From assembly GCF_039544205.1 (NCBI RefSeq), contig NZ_BAABLF010000030.1, forward strand, positions 62,001 to 126,000: DNA of 64,000 nt. Direction: 5' to 3'. Position 1 is the first letter of the stretch; each line of letters begins with the position of its first letter. Made by a program: the position numbers and the translations under genes. Shown piece by piece: positions 61,812-64,000 of the stretch. The stretch is from Ferrimonas gelatinilytica (GTDB taxonomy: Bacteria > Pseudomonadota > Gammaproteobacteria > Enterobacterales > Shewanellaceae). Under the pieces are notes generated by a model. That model made no database searches, was not told where the DNA came from, and saw only the letters and a program-made list of their open reading frames with translations.

Positions 61812-64000
61812 TCAGTCGATATCGAAGGAGTAGTAGATATCCAGTGACTGCTGCGCCGCATCGGAGATCTCGTTGACCGCCTCAAGCCACAGCCGCTGCA
61901 TCAGCTGGTAGCGCAGGGTTAACTCGTTAACCGCATCGAATACCCCCACGCCGTACTTAAAGTACATCCGGGAACCCACATAACCGCTGATGGTGACCTG
62001 GGTATCGTCGCCGGCCCCCTCGGTATCCAGGGCGAGATCGCGCAATCCCAGTCCCTCGCCGATGGTGCTGACCACGCCGCCGGTGGTGCCGACCCCGAGA
62101 CTCAGGGCCGCAGAGGTGAGCAGGGCGCTGCTACCGCTGTTAGCGCTGCCATCACTGCTGAGGCCCTGGCCCCGGGTGAGGTAGGAGAGGATCTCCTGCT
62201 GCTCCATGGCGGGGGTGGAGAAGAGCGACAGCTTTGGTGTGTTTGGGGTACCGGTGATGCGGACACCCACGGTGACGTCATCCTGTTCGATCTCCCGGGT
62301 GGCTTCCACATCCAGGTTGGGTAGGGTGGTGGGCCCGTTAAAGCTGACCTGTCCCCGGTCTACCCGAAGCTTCTGGCCAAAGGCCTCGAACCGCCCCTCC
62401 CTGAGCAGCACATCCCCGAACATCTGTGGCGGTTGTCCACGGCTCTGACGAAGGGTGAGATCGCCGGCAAGCTGCCCCGTCATGCCGAGGGCGTTGATGG
62501 CGATGTTGTCCCCGAGCAGGATCCGAATCGCCAGTTCCGTATTGGTACTGGTGATGGGCGCCTCTTCGGCCTGACTGTCGATAAAGATCACATCGTCACT
62601 GACCTGGACGGCGTTCTCAGGCAGAGAATCGATGGTGACCCCCCCATCGCTCAGGGCCACCTCTCCCTTGATCGAGATGCGGTCCTGATCGAGGGCCAGG
62701 TTCAGGTCCGGTGCCGCCGTGATGGTGACCATGGGGGGGTAGTAAAGCTCCAGGCCGCTGCCGCTCAACCGCAAATTGCTGCGAAACCCTTGCCGCCAGT
62801 CAATTTCCCCCTTAAGTTGGCCCGTACCCTGGCCCGCCATGAAGTCGCCGTTGAGCCGACCCTGCATCGCCTCAAAAGCGACATCGACGGTCAGTTCGCT
62901 TACCTCGGTTGGGTTACCCAAAGCCTGAAACCTCCCTTCGGTCAGGGCCAGTCTTCCTGTCACTTCCGGGTTCTCCAGATCCCCGGAAATCACAAGGTCA
63001 CTGGCCAGGTGGCCCTGTGCCACGTTGAGAAAGTCAAACCATGCCAGGTAGGGTCCCAGGTCCAGTTGTCGGGCCACCAGCTCCCCCTCCAGCGCGTAGG
63101 GGGAGCTGGTACCGGCGTTAAGGTTGAGAGTCAGGTCCTCCTCGTCATTGACGTCGACAGCGGCATCGAGGTGAACCCCCTCCGGGGTCAGGTTCAGGCG
63201 CGCTTCGACTTTGCGCCAGGTCAGCCGGGTGGGGGCCAGCCCATCGCCGCCACTGAGCAGCACTTCGCCATCCCGATCGGTGAGGGCCAGTGTCAGCCTG
63301 GGTAGCTGTCCCGGCTGCCAGTTCAGGTAGAGGTTGCCTTCGATTCGGGAGGTTGATTGCATCCGATCCGGTAGCCAGGGCTCCAGTAGCTGGGCAGTCT
63401 GGGCGTTCAGGCGAGCCGCCAGGGCGCCCTGTTGGCCGAGCAGCGCGGGGTCATCAAAGCAGAGCTCGGTACCACGAGCGCGCCAACAGTGGGCCCCCAG
63501 GGTCAAGGTGCCGGCGGCGAGATCCACGAGAAGGTCCGCCTCGTCCACCATCTCCCAGGGCCATTGAGGCCAGAGGAAGGCGCCCCGTTGCCAACGCCCC
63601 TGCCAGCGCTGGGACGCCTGATCCAAGGAGCCGGACAGGGCGAGCTCAATGGGGTAGGGGCCCGCGACCGACAGCTTGGCGGATTGGTCAGAGAGTGATC
63701 CTGTGCTGGAAAATTGCAGCTGCCCCAGGGACTCATTGGCCTGCCTAAGGGTCTCGGTCTCCAGGTCGAGCCGGTAGGCGTGGTTGTCCAGCGGCTGGTA
63801 GCCGGCATTTAAGCGGGCCCGGGGCAGTGACAGTGCCTGATAGTACAGCTGCTCCGCTTGCCCCCGGAGTTGGATAGCGGGGTTATCTGCCGGGCCGTCG
63901 ATGGCCAGTTCGAAGTCCGCGTTCCCGGTCAGTTCCGGCAGCCAGCGGGAGAGCTGCTCGGCACGCAGTTGACCCTCCATCTGCCACTGACCCTGGTTGA
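61812..64000 (-). CDS. tamB: TamB, translocation and assembly module subunit (N-terminal part missing)
   Basis: C-terminal 729 residues of a long periplasm-spanning beta-helical protein that partners TamA and moves lipids or outer-membrane proteins. The frame runs off the right edge with no start. The repetitive beta-strand pattern and the DUF490 domain at the end are clear: EEAPITSTNTELAIRILLGDNIAINALGMTGQLAGDLTL, RQLRGQPP-like QSRGQPPQMFGDVLLREGRF, FNGPTTLPNLDVEATREIEQDDVTVGVRITGTPNTPKLSLFSTPAMEQQEILSYLTRG, and the terminal strand DIYYSFDID. tamA would be expected further along, outside the window. Confidence 0.93.
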   Translation of the reverse strand, partial: NQGQWQMEGQLRAEQLSRWLPELTGNADFELAIDGPADNPAIQLRGQAEQLYYQALSLPRARLNAGYQPLDNHAYRLDLETETLRQANESLGQLQFSSTGSLSDQSAKLSVAGPYPIELALSGSLDQASQRWQGRWQRGAFLWPQWPWEMVDEADLLVDLAAGTLTLGAHCWRARGTELCFDDPALLGQQGALAARLNAQTAQLLEPWLPDRMQSTSRIEGNLYLNWQPGQLPRLTLALTDRDGEVLLSGGDGLAPTRLTWRKVEARLNLTPEGVHLDAAVDVNDEEDLTLNLNAGTSSPYALEGELVARQLDLGPYLAWFDFLNVAQGHLASDLVISGDLENPEVTGRLALTEGRFQALGNPTEVSELTVDVAFEAMQGRLNGDFMAGQGTGQLKGEIDWRQGFRSNLRLSGSGLELYYPPMVTITAAPDLNLALDQDRISIKGEVALSDGGVTIDSLPENAVQVSDDVIFIDSQAEEAPITSTNTELAIRILLGDNIAINALGMTGQLAGDLTLRQSRGQPPQMFGDVLLREGRFEAFGQKLRVDRGQVSFNGPTTLPNLDVEATREIEQDDVTVGVRITGTPNTPKLSLFSTPAMEQQEILSYLTRGQGLSSDGSANSGSSALLTSAALSLGVGTTGGVVSTIGEGLGLRDLALDTEGAGDDTQVTISGYVGSRMYFKYGVGVFDAVNELTLRYQLMQRLWLEAVNEISDAAQQSLDIYYSFDID

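Overview
This window looks like chromosomal DNA of a free-living, metal-respiring marine gammaproteobacterium close to Ferrimonas or Shewanella. The main reasons are a TonB2-type energy-transducing cluster, a Na+-NQR operon, CymA, a full mtrDEF/mtrCAB extracellular electron transfer locus beside feoAB, and gammaproteobacterial glnS, fur, bio and rplY genes. The genus is inferred, not proven. No rRNA, tRNA, CRISPR array, insertion sequence or phage gene was seen. The first and last genes run off the window.

Layout. 1-2.8 kb: exbB (cut at the left edge), exbD, tonB and a TPR gene form a TonB2 operon ending in an intrinsic terminator. 2.9-10.9 kb: a DUF885 lipoprotein and two paralogous TonB-dependent receptors, each with its own terminator. 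11-16 kb: a META-domain lipoprotein, an RDD membrane protein, an acyl-CoA synthetase on the minus strand, and formate-THF ligase. 16.5-22.3 kb: nqrABCDEF, behind a repeat-rich leader that contains a perfect 12-bp inverted repeat. 22.7-30.2 kb: single housekeeping genes (GST, alpha/beta hydrolase, dbpA, DUF1275 protein, creA, beta-CASP nuclease, gloC and a small periplasmic protein).

30.4-49.8 kb is the most interesting part. Eight minus-strand genes read mtrD-mtrE-mtrF-undA // omcA // mtrC-mtrA-mtrB in three likely transcription units, where // marks an intrinsic terminator plus a long upstream region. They encode two periplasmic decahaem/outer-membrane barrel modules (MtrAB and MtrDE) and four outer-membrane lipoprotein cytochromes with 10, 11, 10 and 10 CXXCH motifs. 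The tetrahaem quinol oxidase gene cymA is divergent from mtrD, and feoAB, preceded by a good Fur-box match, follows cymA. Together the proteins offer 64 haems in the mtr locus and CymA combined minus none missing from the count below: MtrA 10, MtrD 10, MtrC 10, MtrF 10, OmcA 10, UndA 11 and CymA 4, which is 65. The path would be menaquinol to CymA to MtrA/MtrD to the outer-membrane cytochromes to Fe(III) or flavin, with FeoAB importing the Fe(II) produced.

49.9-64 kb: glnS, fur (minus), a CobB-type sirtuin, bioA divergent from bioBFCD, an L,D-transpeptidase, rplY with a structured leader, a UPF0149 protein, a small unrecognised membrane protein, and the C-terminal part of tamB (cut at the right edge).
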